From Torreya grandis (taxonomy: Eukaryota; Streptophyta; Pinopsida; Cupressales; Taxaceae), in assembly GCA_037957365.1 (NCBI GenBank), contig JARHVA010007802.1:1-64000 (forward strand): a DNA stretch of 64,000 nt. Reading direction: 5' to 3'. The notes beneath the pieces are model-generated. The model saw only the letters and a list, made by a program, of their open reading frames with translations. It was not told the DNA's origin and did no database searches. Positions 10,401 to 22,500 of this stretch are shown piece by piece. Position numbers and translations under genes: made by a program. How positions within the stretch are numbered: position 1 is the stretch's first letter; each line of letters begins with the position of its first letter.

Positions 10401-11959
10401 GTAGAACAAATGGTTACGAAGATGAGGAGGACTAAGGAGATAACCTCTCCAAGTTTAAGATGCTAGGTGTGTTGATTTTCAAGGGACCCATACTCCCAAG
10501 GAGTAGGTAGGATTTTAAGCATAAATAGATGATATTTCCCTAGTGACATCTATTGGATCACATATTAAATTAAATAACTATTAGGGATACATGATGAGGG
10601 AATTGTTGAACTAGATGATTCTTCACTTGTTGATGATGATGGGGTTGAGTCTTTTAGGGGGATTAAGATGTCATTGGTTTGAGTCTTACATAGTTTAAAT
10701 GGATGAGGATCTTGGATTTTTGAGATTACATGGTTATTTTTATTGTATCAATTTGTAATAATGAATGGTATATCAAAGTTCTAAAGTTACTTGTGTTTGT
10801 AGGATTTGAGGGGATGTTGGAAAGGGGTTAATTAGGACTAGGATTAGGGATATTAACCATGCCTTAAAATATTGGTTTTGATCTTAATCATAAAGGATTT
10901 AAGGAATGTATCATGTTATACTTGCAAAATGTTTTGGCTTTAGTGCTTTAGTTAAGGAGAGGGTCTGGACAATTTTTTATTTTTAAGAGGTCATATTATT
11001 CCAATAGATCCTAGATTATGGATTTGAGAGCATTACAGCTCTCTATATCATGCCTCAATATCCCATGGCAGGTGAATATCTTATCTTCCCTCTACCATAC
11101 TAGTATTTAGATATGAGGGTTAATAGGTTTGATGGGTGGTAACATGATAATGGAAGTTTTCAAAATTTGATCAAGGATGGTGGAATAGGATCCCCATAAT
11201 GGGTCTTGGTGGGATTGGATAAGTCTTTATGGTGTTAATTTTTTTTCATGTTTATTTTTTGCCTTTGATTTTTACATTGGTTATATGATTGGGCCTAATA
11301 AAAGGCATATCATTATTGAATATAGGTGTTCTATATAAGTTTATGGGGCGATAATAACTCAAAGTCTTGCCATGTGATGTCAGTGTTAGTATTATGGGGG
11401 GAGATATTTGAGCTAGCTTGGGATCTTTATAAGAGGGTTTTGTAACCATGATCTTTATCTTAGATGAAGGATGTGATCCTAATATAGATTATTTGGTTTG
11501 GACCCGGGCCATAGTCATATTCCATTTACAAGCATTGCTAGATGTTGTAGGGATATCTCTATTTAGATCTCAGTTTTTGGATGGTTGAGGGAGTTCAAGC
11601 CTTACAAATAGGTGTTTTAGGGCCTTATTTCTTAGAAAACCAAGGTATTTATCCCATGTGGTGGGAGTAATCCTCTTTCCTTCTATCTTTCATAAGTGGT
11701 ATTGAGCACATTGGGATGGTAGCTCCTCTATAGGATCATATGTGATGAAATCATGGAGGCTTGAATGGATGACCAAAATGGGGTTAACTGGCTTAGATTA
11801 TTCCAAGACATCTCTTTTAAGGAGGTCTAGAATTTTTGTTATTTTATAAGGTTACATAGGTGAACTATTGACTTATTTAGGTAAAATTTGATCATGAATA
11901 GTGTTTATTACATGGGCCTCCTAATATTAAGAATTTGTAGTGTTTTCATACATATAATT

Positions 11960-12620
11960 TGATGATGAGGGATGATTAAGGAATGATTGTCTAAAGATAT
12001 TAAGGGATTGGTTTGTAGGAGCATTTGGATTATCTAATTCCAATTATTCATGAATAATAAAGTTTTGAATTAATCTCTTGAAATATCGACACCTGTTGAT
12101 CTCATGATTAGGTACACTATAGTAGGCACAAAAATTATTCTCTTTATACTAGTTAGGTTTAGGACATGATTTTTCAATGGAACTAATCAGAGGGAGTTCA
12201 ATAACTGATGATCTTAATAGTTTATCCAAGATGGTAGCATAATATTCTCCCATGGATGTGTATTGTCTGGGTAGAAATTGTGTTAAGGTTCTTTATGGTT
12301 GTATCTAGGAAGTAGAAGATCTTGAATGGATTGATGTTGATGGGGGAGCTGATTTTAGGATAACAAGATTTGTTTTACCTTTTGGTTTAATATTTTTGGT
12401 CCCTTTGGAAGGATAGGGTTTAAAATTCATATTTTGTAGCTTAACTTTTCCTTCCTCTAGGGATCAGATTTCTAGCTTATGGGCCATGTTAAATGCTTCA
12501 TTAAATGTTTTAAACTATTGAATTTGGAGTGTGGATGAGATATGATTTGCACATGACCTTGAAAATAACTCAATTAATTTAGGCTAAGGAAGGGAAAATA
12601 TCAATACATCTTTTACAAAT
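11960..12620 (-). pseudogene. Gy-A gag C-terminal half with zinc-knuckle remnant
   Basis: Starts near 12610 with LIELFSRSCANHISSTL and FNEAFNMAHKLE, which match Gy-C gag (LIELFARACAKHISSTL, FDEAFIMAQKLE; 19490-19600). Next comes SMGEYYATILDKLLRSSVIE (Gy-C: GESYALVLEKLLKENIIQL), then a CCHC-like motif at about 12090-12133, C-x2-Y-x4-H-x4-C, with the second cysteine replaced by tyrosine. It ends CRYFKRLIQNFI. A few stops interrupt it. The CCHC spacing is the same as in Gy-C. Confidence 0.75.
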
Positions 12621-14654
12621 TAATAAAAAAGCATTAAAATATTAATTCTTCAAGTACACTCTACATACCATCCACAAAGACAACAAAAGGAGGGGATCAC
12701 CTCCCATCCATTTTACATCATTAGATGATTTACCTAGGTATCCCCAAGCCTAGGAATCTCACCTTTGAGCATAGTGAACATTGTTGGAATGAAGTAGGTC
12801 AAGGATAATAAGACAAGACTTGGTTGGTGGATAGAACACTCAAATAGGCTACTCAAATATAAAGTATATCTAGCACATATTTCATTAGAGACTTCTATAA
12901 CCCCAAAAAAATAATTTGATAATGTCAAAGACATCATATCAAAAAATAATATCAAAGACACCCATAATAACATTTCAACATAATAAGGCTCACCAATGGA
13001 AAAAGAGAATCTGTGGATTTCTCCCTCTTGTCCTACCACTTATCTTAGATATGGGAGGACCTTAGACAAGTCAAAAATGCTAAATAATAATGTAGGATGG
13101 AATGGGAACCTAGTTCCTTAAACACTACCACTACACAAAGAATAAGTACGTAAGAGGGAATTGTAACTTGGTTCCCTAGCCAATACCATTATGTAAAAAA
13201 ATAAAATAAAAGACAATAAATCTAAGCAAAAGTGAGTAGCCTAAATATGTCAAAATGAATCAAGAAATTAATTTTAAAACAACCAATCAAAAGAGGACGG
13301 GTGGTTCATATTCAAATCCCAAGTGGGAAATAAAATTCACATGGTGGCCATATGAAAAACCATGAAAATCAAAGGTGAAAAGAGGGTAAGTCGAGTGGCT
13401 CTACACCTCATGAAAATAAACAAATAATAGGGCAAAACTTATATTTCAATGTAATAACATAAATAAAACAATAAAAATAAATATGGAATCCTACCTCAAG
13501 TTCTTTAGTTGGTTCAACATAATAAAATTCCTCTTCAAATGATTCAGGTTGTTCACCTCCTCATGAGACAAGATCTCTCTTCCTTCTTCCATTAGCTTCT
13601 CTTTCTCTCTTCTATCTCTCCTCCAACTTCTTAAAAATGGTGGATTTCCTTCCTCATATAGTAAAATCAATCACATCCAATGGCTATTGGAAAGATGACA
13701 TGTGTCCCTTCCCATTTCTTGGTGCATTGTTGAAATTTCCACACAAGTAATAACTCATTTTATAATCCCATGTGGGAAAGAAAGGTAATTATGTGCCTCT
13801 CCAATGTTCCCACTATCAAATTCCATAAATGTGAACATGGGTTGTACTATGGATTTTTTCACACTCCAAAAAATTCCTACTCTAACCTATAGTTTATTGG
13901 GGTCTTAAATACACAAATATATACCTCCACATCTCTTTATATCCACTTCCAAACTTGGTTGAAATTTCCCATCTAAATTTTACTCAATGGGACCACTTTA
14001 TGTGGTTTCAAAATTTATTTTATTGAGTGATAATTATGTTAAAGCTACTCCTAAGGTTCCAAACAAGAAGTATGAATAATTTCAAATGGGTGAATAGTTT
14101 TAGAAGTAGCAAGGAGGAACATAACTTACAACTAAGCCCAAAAATGACACCAAAATTGATATGGATTCTGGAATTCAATTATTCATTACACCATAATACC
14201 AATCATTTAATTCTACTTAACATAGTCCTAGTTCCCTCGTTGGCCTCTACTATCAATTACAAATCAATTGGCACATAAAATGCACTACCCTAGATAGTCA
14301 AAGCTCTAGAATGTAACAATGCAAGTAATCTCAATCCATACAAAATTAATATGAAAATATCTAGGGCATAAAATTTAAATGGTAATATACTCATGCCAAT
14401 CATATAAATACATGTATAATTAATCATATGTTTAATAAACAATAGCTCTATTAGGACATAAATATAATAATCATCATAATGAACAACTAAAATAACAAAA
14501 TTAAATTAACATAATCACACATATAAAATCCAATATCTCAAATATAAGATATTAATAAAATCTCATGTCTAAATACATATGAGGCACATCATATCAGGAT
14601 GTGTGTATAATAATAAAATGTCCAAAATCAAGCACTGTGAAAAATGAGGCCTCA
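12621..14654. other. unassigned sequence, possible minus-strand LTR promoter
   Basis: No domain recognised. On the minus strand, about 13670-13550 has a TATA-like ACTATATGAGG followed by a purine-rich GAGAGAAAGAGAAG leader, the same style as the leader after the TATA box in the Gy-C LTRs. It could be LTR sequence of Gy-A or of another element, but no second copy is visible in the window. Open frames at 12734-13039 and 14027-14278 show nothing familiar. Confidence 0.3.
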
Positions 14655-15325
14655 CAAAGAATGTGAAAGAGAAAGGATATTTTTTGACAATCCATTATCT
14701 TAAATGAAAAATGGTATCCCATTATTAAAGAGTTGTAAAATCAAGAATATAAATTTGAATATAATAAATGACATGTCACCTTAATTCATGTTGTGAAACC
14801 CAAACATTGTAGATATGTAAGCAATCCAATAAATGGGATTGATAAAATAAGAACGTGAAAGATAAAGACTATTTTTTTATAAACAATATATTAAATTAAA
14901 TATATACATATAACAAGTAGTTTTACAATATAAAATAGTTTTAAAAATAAGTGTTAAAAGTAGAATCTAAATACTATGTGTAGCTCGCATTCTAGTTGAT
15001 AAAAATTAAGCATTACGGATATGGGAAAAACCTAAAATGGGCCAAGGAAAATAAAAACATCAGGGAGAAAGGTCATTTTAAAAAATCCATCATCTTAAAT
15101 TAAAATTAGATAATTAAAAAGTGGTTTTACATTCCAAAATAGTTTGAAAAATAAGAATTCAAAGTCAAATCTGAGAATTGCATGTATTCCTAATTCCTGA
15201 TGAAAAAACCTAATCATTTTAGATATGTAATCAACCCCAAAAAAACCTTAATCAAATAATAATGTGAAGAAGAAAGGTTATGTTTTAAAATATATTATAT
15301 TAAATGAAAAAGATAAAATGAAAGG
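14655..15325. repeat. diverged ~200-bp tandem array, about 3.3 units
   Basis: The anchor GTGAAAGAGAAAGG and its variants occurs at 14663, 14855, 15063 and 15264 (spacings 192, 208, 201). Each is followed by an AATCCATTATCTTAAAT-like block and by TAGATATGTAA-like or ACATTCCAAAATAGTTT-like words. Units are well diverged, so this is old. It ends about 25 bp before the left end of Gy-B. Confidence 0.75.
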
Positions 15326-15350
15326 GTGACCATTTTAATATGAAATTTTG

Positions 15351-15977
15351 TGTCCCTATGAATGTTTTAATGTTTTTTAGTTTAACAATAAAATTATAAG
15401 AATAAATAAATTATTAAAAAATGATTTAGATCTATAGAATATATAGATCTGAATGTGAAATACAATATATAAAATTTGAAATCAGCTTAAAATGATAAAT
15501 TGAAAAGCAAATATACAAACCTAACTCAAACTAGACTTATGTTGACTATGCAAGTTGATTATTAGTACAAACTAGCTAGAAAGACATGTGAACTATGTCA
15601 CATCGAAAAATAAAATTTCAAAATGTGTTGGGATAATTTTGCATTATGCCCCAGTCTATTGATTTTGGTCACATCCTAGTTGACTATGTGACTTATTTTA
15701 AGATCTTGGTGCATGCCCTTATTTTGAAGGTTTACTCTTTAATTATGTGTCTCAATTTATCGTGTAGATGACCAAAAAAATACAAACCCTATATCTTACA
15801 CAATAAAACAAACATAGATAAAAGTAAAAGGGAATTAATAGAACTGGTATTAGCTAATCTATCTTTAAAAAACCATGCATCATTTGAGTGATTACTATTT
15901 ATCCTAAAATTCCTAAGGCTAATGTAGTTCTCCCTTGTAGAGTGAGTGTGTAAATCTTGATATTTGCTATATGAATG
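15351..15977 (-). repeat. Gy-B left (3') LTR, outer part
   Basis: First 627 bp of the left LTR. 15351-15555 aligns with 40312-40508 (shared AACAATAAAATxATAAGAA, GATATGAA/GATCTGAA words). 15556-15977 aligns with 50690-51119 (shared GTTCTCCCT...TAGAGTGA, TTTTGATAT, ATATGAAT). The Gy-C element begins at 15978. Near 15549-15554 it shows the uninterrupted target of Gy-D. Confidence 0.85.
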
Positions 15978-17384
15978 TGTAAACACTAGAAAACCTAACA
16001 CCATGATTATAGATTTTGAATTGACCCTTAGACCACTTTGGGACCCCATAGGGACCACTTCACAACCTTATGACCACAAACCTAAGTCAAGCTAACTAAC
16101 AAGCTAACTGACTAGCTAACTAACTTTGACTAACTTAACCTTTGACCTATCGATTGTCGATGGTCACCCTAACCGCTAAAGTTAGACTCGACCATCGATG
16201 GTCAAGTTTTAACTACTTGAACAGTTAAATTGTAGCACTAAATATAACTTGATTTTTTATATTTAGCTTATTTGATCCATGTGTGAAATTAATACATGCT
16301 AAAGCTAAATTTAGACACCCTATTAAAACTCTTGTTAAACCTATCTTTCCATTTCTCCCTTCCTTCTATATAAACAAAAGAGGAGGAGGTGAGAAGGGGG
16401 AGAGATAGGAGCAATAATCACAAGAGAGAATCAATAACTATCAAAGTTTCTTATATTAGAACTTCTTTTATAGGTCTTCTTCTAGCAAATCTAAGAAATA
16501 TTCTATCAAGTGTGATAAATATCTAAAGTACTGCTACTCATCAATCATAACTAAGACACTGTTACTCTACCAAAATTGCTCTAGACTCCACCAAAAGGTT
16601 TTTTAGCCAACTACCTCCACATTATTTAGGATAGTAAGCTAAGTATTTGTCTTTTATCAGATTTAGTAATGAGTTTCTCTATTTTATCTTCCATCCCACC
16701 TTCCATAATCCATTCTTTAATCTCATCAACCAGCTTCTTAAACCAGACCAAAACCCATAGTAATCATTGATGATCACCTCAACTAGTGATGGTTTTTCCA
16801 TAATCATTGATGGTTACTCAACTACCGATGGTCACCCAATTACTAATAGTTTGACCCTAACCATTGATGGTCACTGTGTGACAATTCCAATAGCAAGCTA
16901 ATTCACCTATTAGACCCTAACCAAATCTCACTTTCTGACCTTCTGCTTGAGTACAGAACATATTCCATTTTTTGAACCTTGTATGACTTATTTGGCATTA
17001 ATATTCAATCATTTATTTCTATAATTAGTCAAATCCATCTATTTAAATCACGTCTTGTATTTTATTTTAGTATTTTTATTATTTATGTAAGCAATTTGTC
17101 TTTCATTTTCTGAACATGATTGTTTGAAAGTGTGGATTGATATCCTCCAAGGAAGTTTGGGATTATTAGAACTAGCTTACAAGGAAATCCACCCTACTAT
17201 CTAACTAATCAACCATTTCTTTAGTGATTTATTATCTATAGGTCATTTCTCCCAAGCCAAAGAGAAGTATCTACAACCATCTAGATCATGAAGTGCAAAC
17301 CAAATATAGGTTCTAATAACCTCACCCTTATTTTAAGTTTTACAACTTTTTTCTTAAGGAAATAAACAAAATTTATGTGAAACA
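15978..17384 (+). repeat. Gy-C 5' LTR
   Basis: 1407 bp, TGTAAACACTA...AACA. Aligned along its length with 32307-33701 (for example the shared GCTAAATTTAGACACCCTAT at about 16300 and 32618). Contains many palindrome-like CCATCGATGG/GATGGTCA words at 16150-16205 and 16755-16880. Confidence 0.93.
16366..16376 (+). promoter_or_regulatory. TATA box of Gy-C 5' LTR
   Basis: TTCTATATAAAC followed by a purine-rich stretch AGAGGAGGAGGTGAGAAGG. The same arrangement occurs in the 3' LTR at about 32680 (TTATATATAAAGGGAAGAGG). It probably drives the genomic RNA of the element. Confidence 0.6.
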
Positions 17385-18137
17385 TTTTGGCACACCCAGT
17401 TGGATGCTTGAGTCTTTTCTTGGGTTCATATTTTCATCTAGGTGCTTCTTCTTCTTGTCTTTTTGCTCATACAACAAAATCAAATTTACATTTTGGGCTT
17501 AAAATGGACTATATCCATTATTTTCTTGATTTTTTTAGCTCACATAACTTAATTAATCAAGTGAATTAATTGTATCTTCACTCTTATCACACACACAATA
17601 CCAAACCACTCACACTTAATCAAGTATAAAAACATTGACATAAGGCCTAACTAGGATTTCATCATGTAGTGGTCACCTTTCCAAGCTATCATACTTAGAT
17701 TTCATCATTAAGGGAAGAACCAAATCAGTTCATTATATTAGTATACTTTTTGGAAATCAATATATCTTCACTAATCACCTAATACCCTTATCATTGTAGT
17801 GTGTGAAGTGAGGGGGTAGGCCCCAATATCAATCCACATATTGATTTCCAATACAGATCTCTTTGAGATCCTAAACACAACTTGAAACCAACCATAGACT
17901 TATTTTATAGTACCCACTCTACAAGCCAAGTTGAGTCACACAATTCTTAAATCTGAAGGCATAAGCCACAAGAGAGACTAAACATAACCTTAGGATTTAA
18001 TGTGCTTTAGTGTGTGTTTTATTTCCTTGAATTTTTCTTGTCTTCTCTTTATTTGAGTTGTGAGATTGATTGTATCTTCCTATTTTCCTTATCTATATGG
18101 TTTTAACTAGGCAATAACTAAGAAACCAAAAAAATCA
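17385..18137 (+). other. Gy-C primer site and leader
   Basis: Directly after the LTR lies TTTTGGCACACCCAGTTGG (17385-17403), which has the position and TGGC-start style of a gypsy tRNA primer site, altered so that the tRNA cannot be named. The rest of the leader has no domain. Confidence 0.6.
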
Positions 18138-19640
18138 AGATCCACCTCTTAATCATCCATCTTCCTCTTCTTCCTCATCCATAGAGTACATTTGAGATGC
18201 AGAGAGTTCTCCCCATCCTTCTAGAATTCCAACCATCCCTTAGATGATTGCCCAAGGTGATGCATTTTTCACCACCTTTCTGGATAACAACCCCATATCC
18301 CTCCAACATTACCTTACCACCATATCTCACCATATCTTTGCTTCAGTTCTACATGTTGACCTACCCTATGGCATGTCATCCTACCTTATGTGTGACACTT
18401 CTATTTCCACCATTTCCACCCAAACTTTAGTTAGCCAGGCATCATATTCTACTAATACCACCATCCAAAACTGACCCACTCAACCAACCAATACCCAAAC
18501 ACCTTCCACCCTAACCAACAACCCTTCTAGTATAGGAACAACCTAACCTTTAGGTACTGGCACTCCACTTACTATAGGAGTTCCCTTTACTAGTGTTACC
18601 ACCATTCCTCTTATTCCCAATATATGTACCTCTACTCCATTCAAGAGTTTGTTGGTCCCCATACCTTCTACCCTTCCACCCATTAGTACCAAAGTTTCCA
18701 CCTTTCATTTATCTACCAACCTAGCCATACCTCCTACCCAACCTGCATCAATCCCTCAATAGGTGCCTATTGCACCAAACTTGAGATACATCCCTAACCC
18801 ATAAGGGTATGTACCTCTACCTTCCACCCAACCACCTATCTCCACATATTCATATGTGGTATCATCCCAACCATCCATGTCCATATACCAATATGTGGTA
18901 GCTTCTCAACCCCCTACTAACTATCCATATGTTTCACCTACCCAAACCCAACACAATCTACCCTAAAAATACAGGGGTGCATAACCACATTTAGACCTTG
19001 TCAAAATGTTAATGGACAAAATGAATACTTTGGATTCATCTATCTCTAGTGCACATAACCTCTTATCTTATGACCAAATTTAAAATGAACCAATTCATCC
19101 ATTCATCCCCATTCAACCTTATCCTCCTCAATGGGAACTTCTAAAAATTTTAAAATTTCATAGCAAGGAAGACCCTCAACAACATCTAAGAGAATTTAGG
19201 TATCCTTTTTATTTGATCACCTATGATGATTATCTCCTTCTCCATACCTTTCTCATGTCTCTATCAAGTCTAGATCTATATTGTTATAGTGATTTTATAA
19301 GACACTCCTTTTATTTTTCCTAACTAGCTTAGACTTTCATATATCACTTTTTCATAAACATATCTAAGAAAGTTTCCATCACCGATCTCTAATCCATTCA
19401 AAAATTTGATGATGATTCCATAGTTAGCTTAATAGCCCATTGGAGAAGCCTAATAAATCAAATCTCTTTTTCTTTTCCCCAACTCGAGTTGATTGAACTC
19501 TTTGCTCGAGCTTGTGCCAAACACATCTCCTCTACTTTATGAGTTTAGAGCTTCATGACTTTTGATGAGGCTTTTATTATGGCACAAAAATTAGAGAATA
19601 GAGAAATTGATGAGGGGAAGTTGCAATTGAGAAACAGGAA
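18138..19640 (+). pseudogene. Gy-C gag, N-terminal Pro/Thr region and capsid core
   Basis: About 18240-18960 encodes a Ser/Thr/Pro-rich stretch (TQPTNTQTPSTLTNN, then YSYVVSSQPS). The capsid-type core runs from about 19130 (WELLKILKFHSKEDPQQHLR, equivalent to PKFxGxxDPxxHLR) through LFARACAKHISSTL to FDEAFIMAQKLENREIDE near 19600. Stops occur about every 50-80 codons. Gag packages element RNA. Closest relative in the window is Gy-A on the other strand. The start is uncertain because the first open segment has no clear initiator. Confidence 0.75.
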
Positions 19641-19716
19641 TTGAACCTTTAAATAAAATGAAACTCCCTCCAAACCTAACAATCAAACTAACACTAACTC
19701 TAAAAATAAAGGAACC

Positions 19717-20112
19717 ATGAATGTGGTTGTCCTTGAAACCACCCCTCCACCCATTGTTAACCAACCCAAATCTTTAATTTCCTCAAATAATAACACTAAA
19801 AACCCAAACTACAACAACCAAAATAAATTTAACCCATTAGGGGAATCATATGCTTTAGTCCTTGAGAAGTTGTTGAAAGAGAATATCATACAACTCCCAC
19901 TAATCAAACCTCCACAACAATTTGATTCCTCTCATCTTGTACTTAGTTGGTATAAGGAGAATGAATTATGCACCTTACAATGTGTCATTATACATGATGT
20001 TAGTAGGTGTAATACCTTCAAGAAAGTCATCCAAAATCTCATCAACAAGGGGGAACTTATTTTGGATAACCCCAACACACCCCCAAATCAATCACTTGAC
20101 ATCTTTAGATAG
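19717..20112 (+). pseudogene. Gy-C gag, first zinc-knuckle segment
   Basis: 131 open codons. Contains NNNTKNPNYNNQNKFNPLGE, then YALVLEKLLKENIIQLPLI (the conserved Tat gag helix), then C-x2-Q-x4-H-x4-C (CTLQCVIIHDVSRC), a CCHC knuckle whose second metal ligand is glutamine, then FKKVIQNLINKGEL. This is the RNA-binding end of gag. The slice lacks its own start, so it is a fragment of a longer broken frame. Confidence 0.75.
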
Positions 20113-21420
20113 CATTTTCCCAACCATGCACCTATCACAAACAATGAAAATAATAGAGAAGAATCCTCTCACAACCACAAAGTCCATACCATTAGCTTAG
20201 TTCTTATTCAACTCATTTTTTAGGAAACCATTGATGAAAATACCTTTCCTTCCCCTTCACTTATTGAGGTAGTGGAGTCACTCTCCATTCCTTTAGAAAA
20301 TAAGTCCAAAGAAATGACTATTCCCTTTTTCCCACTCATTAGGGTATTTGAGACACCAACCTCTCTTTTGAAAGGCATACTAAAGAGACAACAATTACCA
20401 CCATATCCTTCTCATCTATCATATAACAATCCACCCTTAATTTGGAAAAAATCTCTAAGGAAGAGATTGCCTACCTCTCCCATAGGAGACTCATCTTCCC
20501 AAACCTTGGGGCCTTTGATTGAGGAAAATAATGAGGTAACCACTTATCTCTCTCCACCCATGTGTTTAACCTTGAGATTAGTATCAAAGGGATCAAACCT
20601 ATCTATAATACCTTCTCTAGGCTGGCTCAAAACTTTGAGTACTTATCTCAACCCAATGTAGATCATGCCACATTTTAAAACCATCTCAAGCTTCCTTACC
20701 CAACCAAACAAGAGCCTCCAACCATGCCACTATCATCCCTACCTTCTATTTCCACTATTGAACCCACCATTACCTTGACCAAACCTTTATAATCCTCTAC
20801 CAATCAAACCATAACCAAACCATCTGAACCAACTCCACCTAAAATAACCAAGTCACCCCCTACCATTTTAACCAAGCCCACCAAAAACCTTGGCATATTC
20901 CTTATATATAACTTTACTCACCCCATATTGAAATTGGAACTAACTCCACCAAACCTATCAAAGAAACCCCAAACTAGGCCAAAAAATAAGGTAAAACCAC
21001 CCAAGATTCCACAAACCAAACATCTGCCTCTCCTTTCCACTTTGCCTTCTATTTTGGTACCTCACCCTTATACCTTAGTAAGGAAACCAACCATCCCAAA
21101 CAAGACCCAAATCCAACCACCACGTTTAGTTACACCATCACTCCTACTTTCATCCTCACCTATTTTCACCAAACCATATATAATTAAACTACCTACTTCT
21201 CAAGCATTTACCTCAAAACCTTTTGTCTCCAATCAATCCATACCAAAACCATCAACCAAGAATGCTCTTTCACCCAAATATATTACCATCAAACCCACTC
21301 CTAAAAGGAATTTCACCTCAACTATCAAACCTAAGACCTCTACACCTTTTCCACCTTTGCTCGAGTCTTACTCAACCATCTTGTAAAGGTTATTACAAGT
21401 GTCTTGCTTAACCTAGACAC
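20113..21420 (+). pseudogene. Gy-C Pro/Thr/Lys-rich linker between two zinc motifs
   Basis: Low-complexity coding-like sequence with long open pieces (20272-20661 and 20928-21386), extremely rich in Pro, Thr, Ser and Lys (for example TKPSTKNALSPKY in several variants). No fold recognised. Its position between gag and protease suggests a disordered gag-pol linker. The composition keeps the frame open by chance, so these pieces should not be called genes. Confidence 0.5.
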
Positions 21421-21439
21421 CTATCAGACCATTTGACCC

Positions 21440-21605
21440 ACATAGTCCTAAACCATCTTGGTATAATGATAAATTAATATGCTCACACCATAGGACACAT
21501 GGGCATGATACTAAGAACTATAAAGATCTCCAAATATTATCCCATTGGCTATATCATGAGGATGAATTATTGTTAGATGAACCTCTTATGGGCCCACCAT
21601 TGACC
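21440..21605 (+). pseudogene. Gy-C second zinc-knuckle-like motif
   Basis: WYNDKLICSHHRTHGHDTKN followed by Y, where the Tat pattern is C-x2-H-x4-GH-x-T-x2-C. The last cysteine is now tyrosine (one base). It ends LSHWLYHEDELLLDE, the counterpart of LINKGEL after the first knuckle. Two knuckle-plus-helix units 1.4 kb apart suggest an internal duplication of the gag tail. Confidence 0.65.
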
Positions 21606-22079
21606 CAAAATCTAGGAGCCATCAACTAACACTTACCTTGTCCCCTACTCTCATCTCAGAGTGAAGTATAACTAAAAAAACCCTCTATCTTGACTCTTTT
21701 CCAAATCTATACCATCCATGTCATCACATGATCATAGGCTCAATCAAAAGATAAGGTAAAAATAAAGGTGTCCATTCAATATACATATCCCTTTTCCACC
21801 ACCTAATCACCCAGCTAGCACTAAACACCTTTACCTTCAACCAAACCCAAGGTGTCCATCTTAGGTCCCTCTCACTCTAACCTATTTGAATCAATCCAAT
21901 TATTAGTTTTAAAACAATTTCACCAAACATCAATACAGATAAGTTTGTATGATCTAATCAATACCTCACCCCATCACCTCCAAGCAATGATAGAGGCTTT
22001 GCAATCCATAAAGGTCTAACCAAAAGACCCAAAATATCTATCATCCTTTGTTGGAGATCTTAAATTTCCAACCTTGTTA

Positions 22080-22500
22080 GCTTTAAATATTTAGAAATAC
22101 CCTCTATCTATATAGATGATATAGATTCTCCCCTCTTCAATATCATGTACATCAACCAAACCCACATCAAGAGGATTATGATTTATGGGGGAGCTAGCAT
22201 CAACATTATCTCTTTTCATGCATATAACCAACTCAAATTACTCAAGAACATTATGTCAAAAACCTCAGTGGTGCTTCAATCATTTAATGATACCATGGCC
22301 ACAACTTTAGGAATTATTTTCTTTCACACTTGCCTGGGACCCTGTACGCTTCTTGAGCTCTTCTATGTATTATAAGGAGAGTTTCAATACAATGTTTTAC
22401 TAGGATGCCTTTGGATTCATTTTATGGGTTGTGCACCATCCACCCTATATTTATGCATCAAATTTAACCATGAAGGTCAAGTTATTACCATACAAGTTGA
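22080..22500 (+). pseudogene. Gy-C aspartic protease
   Basis: Reads IMIYGGASINIISFHAYNQL at about 22175-22235. The family has VDGGASxNI here, so the catalytic aspartate is tyrosine (GAT to TAT at 22184-22186), which would inactivate it. Downstream FNDTMATTLGIIFF and FQYNVLLGCLWIH correspond to the flap region and the LLGRPW-like end (LxGxxWI). The protease would process gag-pol. The frame ends at 22375 with TAA. Confidence 0.8.

Larger units (their letters stand above)
9000..12620 (-). mobile_element. Gy-A: internally deleted Tat-type gypsy fragment
   Basis: Minus-strand relative of Gy-C. In reading order (right to left): gag C-terminal half (12620-11960), poorly recognisable sequence, the last part of integrase (about 10390-10180), then a 3' untranslated stretch (about 9900-9480). 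That last stretch shares with Gy-C (27000-27300) words such as ACTCCCTxxAAGGATGG and TTTCTTGCAT. Protease, RT, both RNase H domains and the integrase core cannot be found between 10400 and 11900, so an internal deletion of several kb is likely. Gag stops abruptly near 12620, where the Gy-C counterpart continues, so the 5' end is also lost. I found no LTR pair; the left limit is approximate. Confidence 0.65.

Noticed and set aside
20928..21386. 152-codon Pro/Thr-rich frame as an independent gene.
   Set aside because: It is part of the Gy-C gag-pol linker; C/A-rich composition keeps stops rare.
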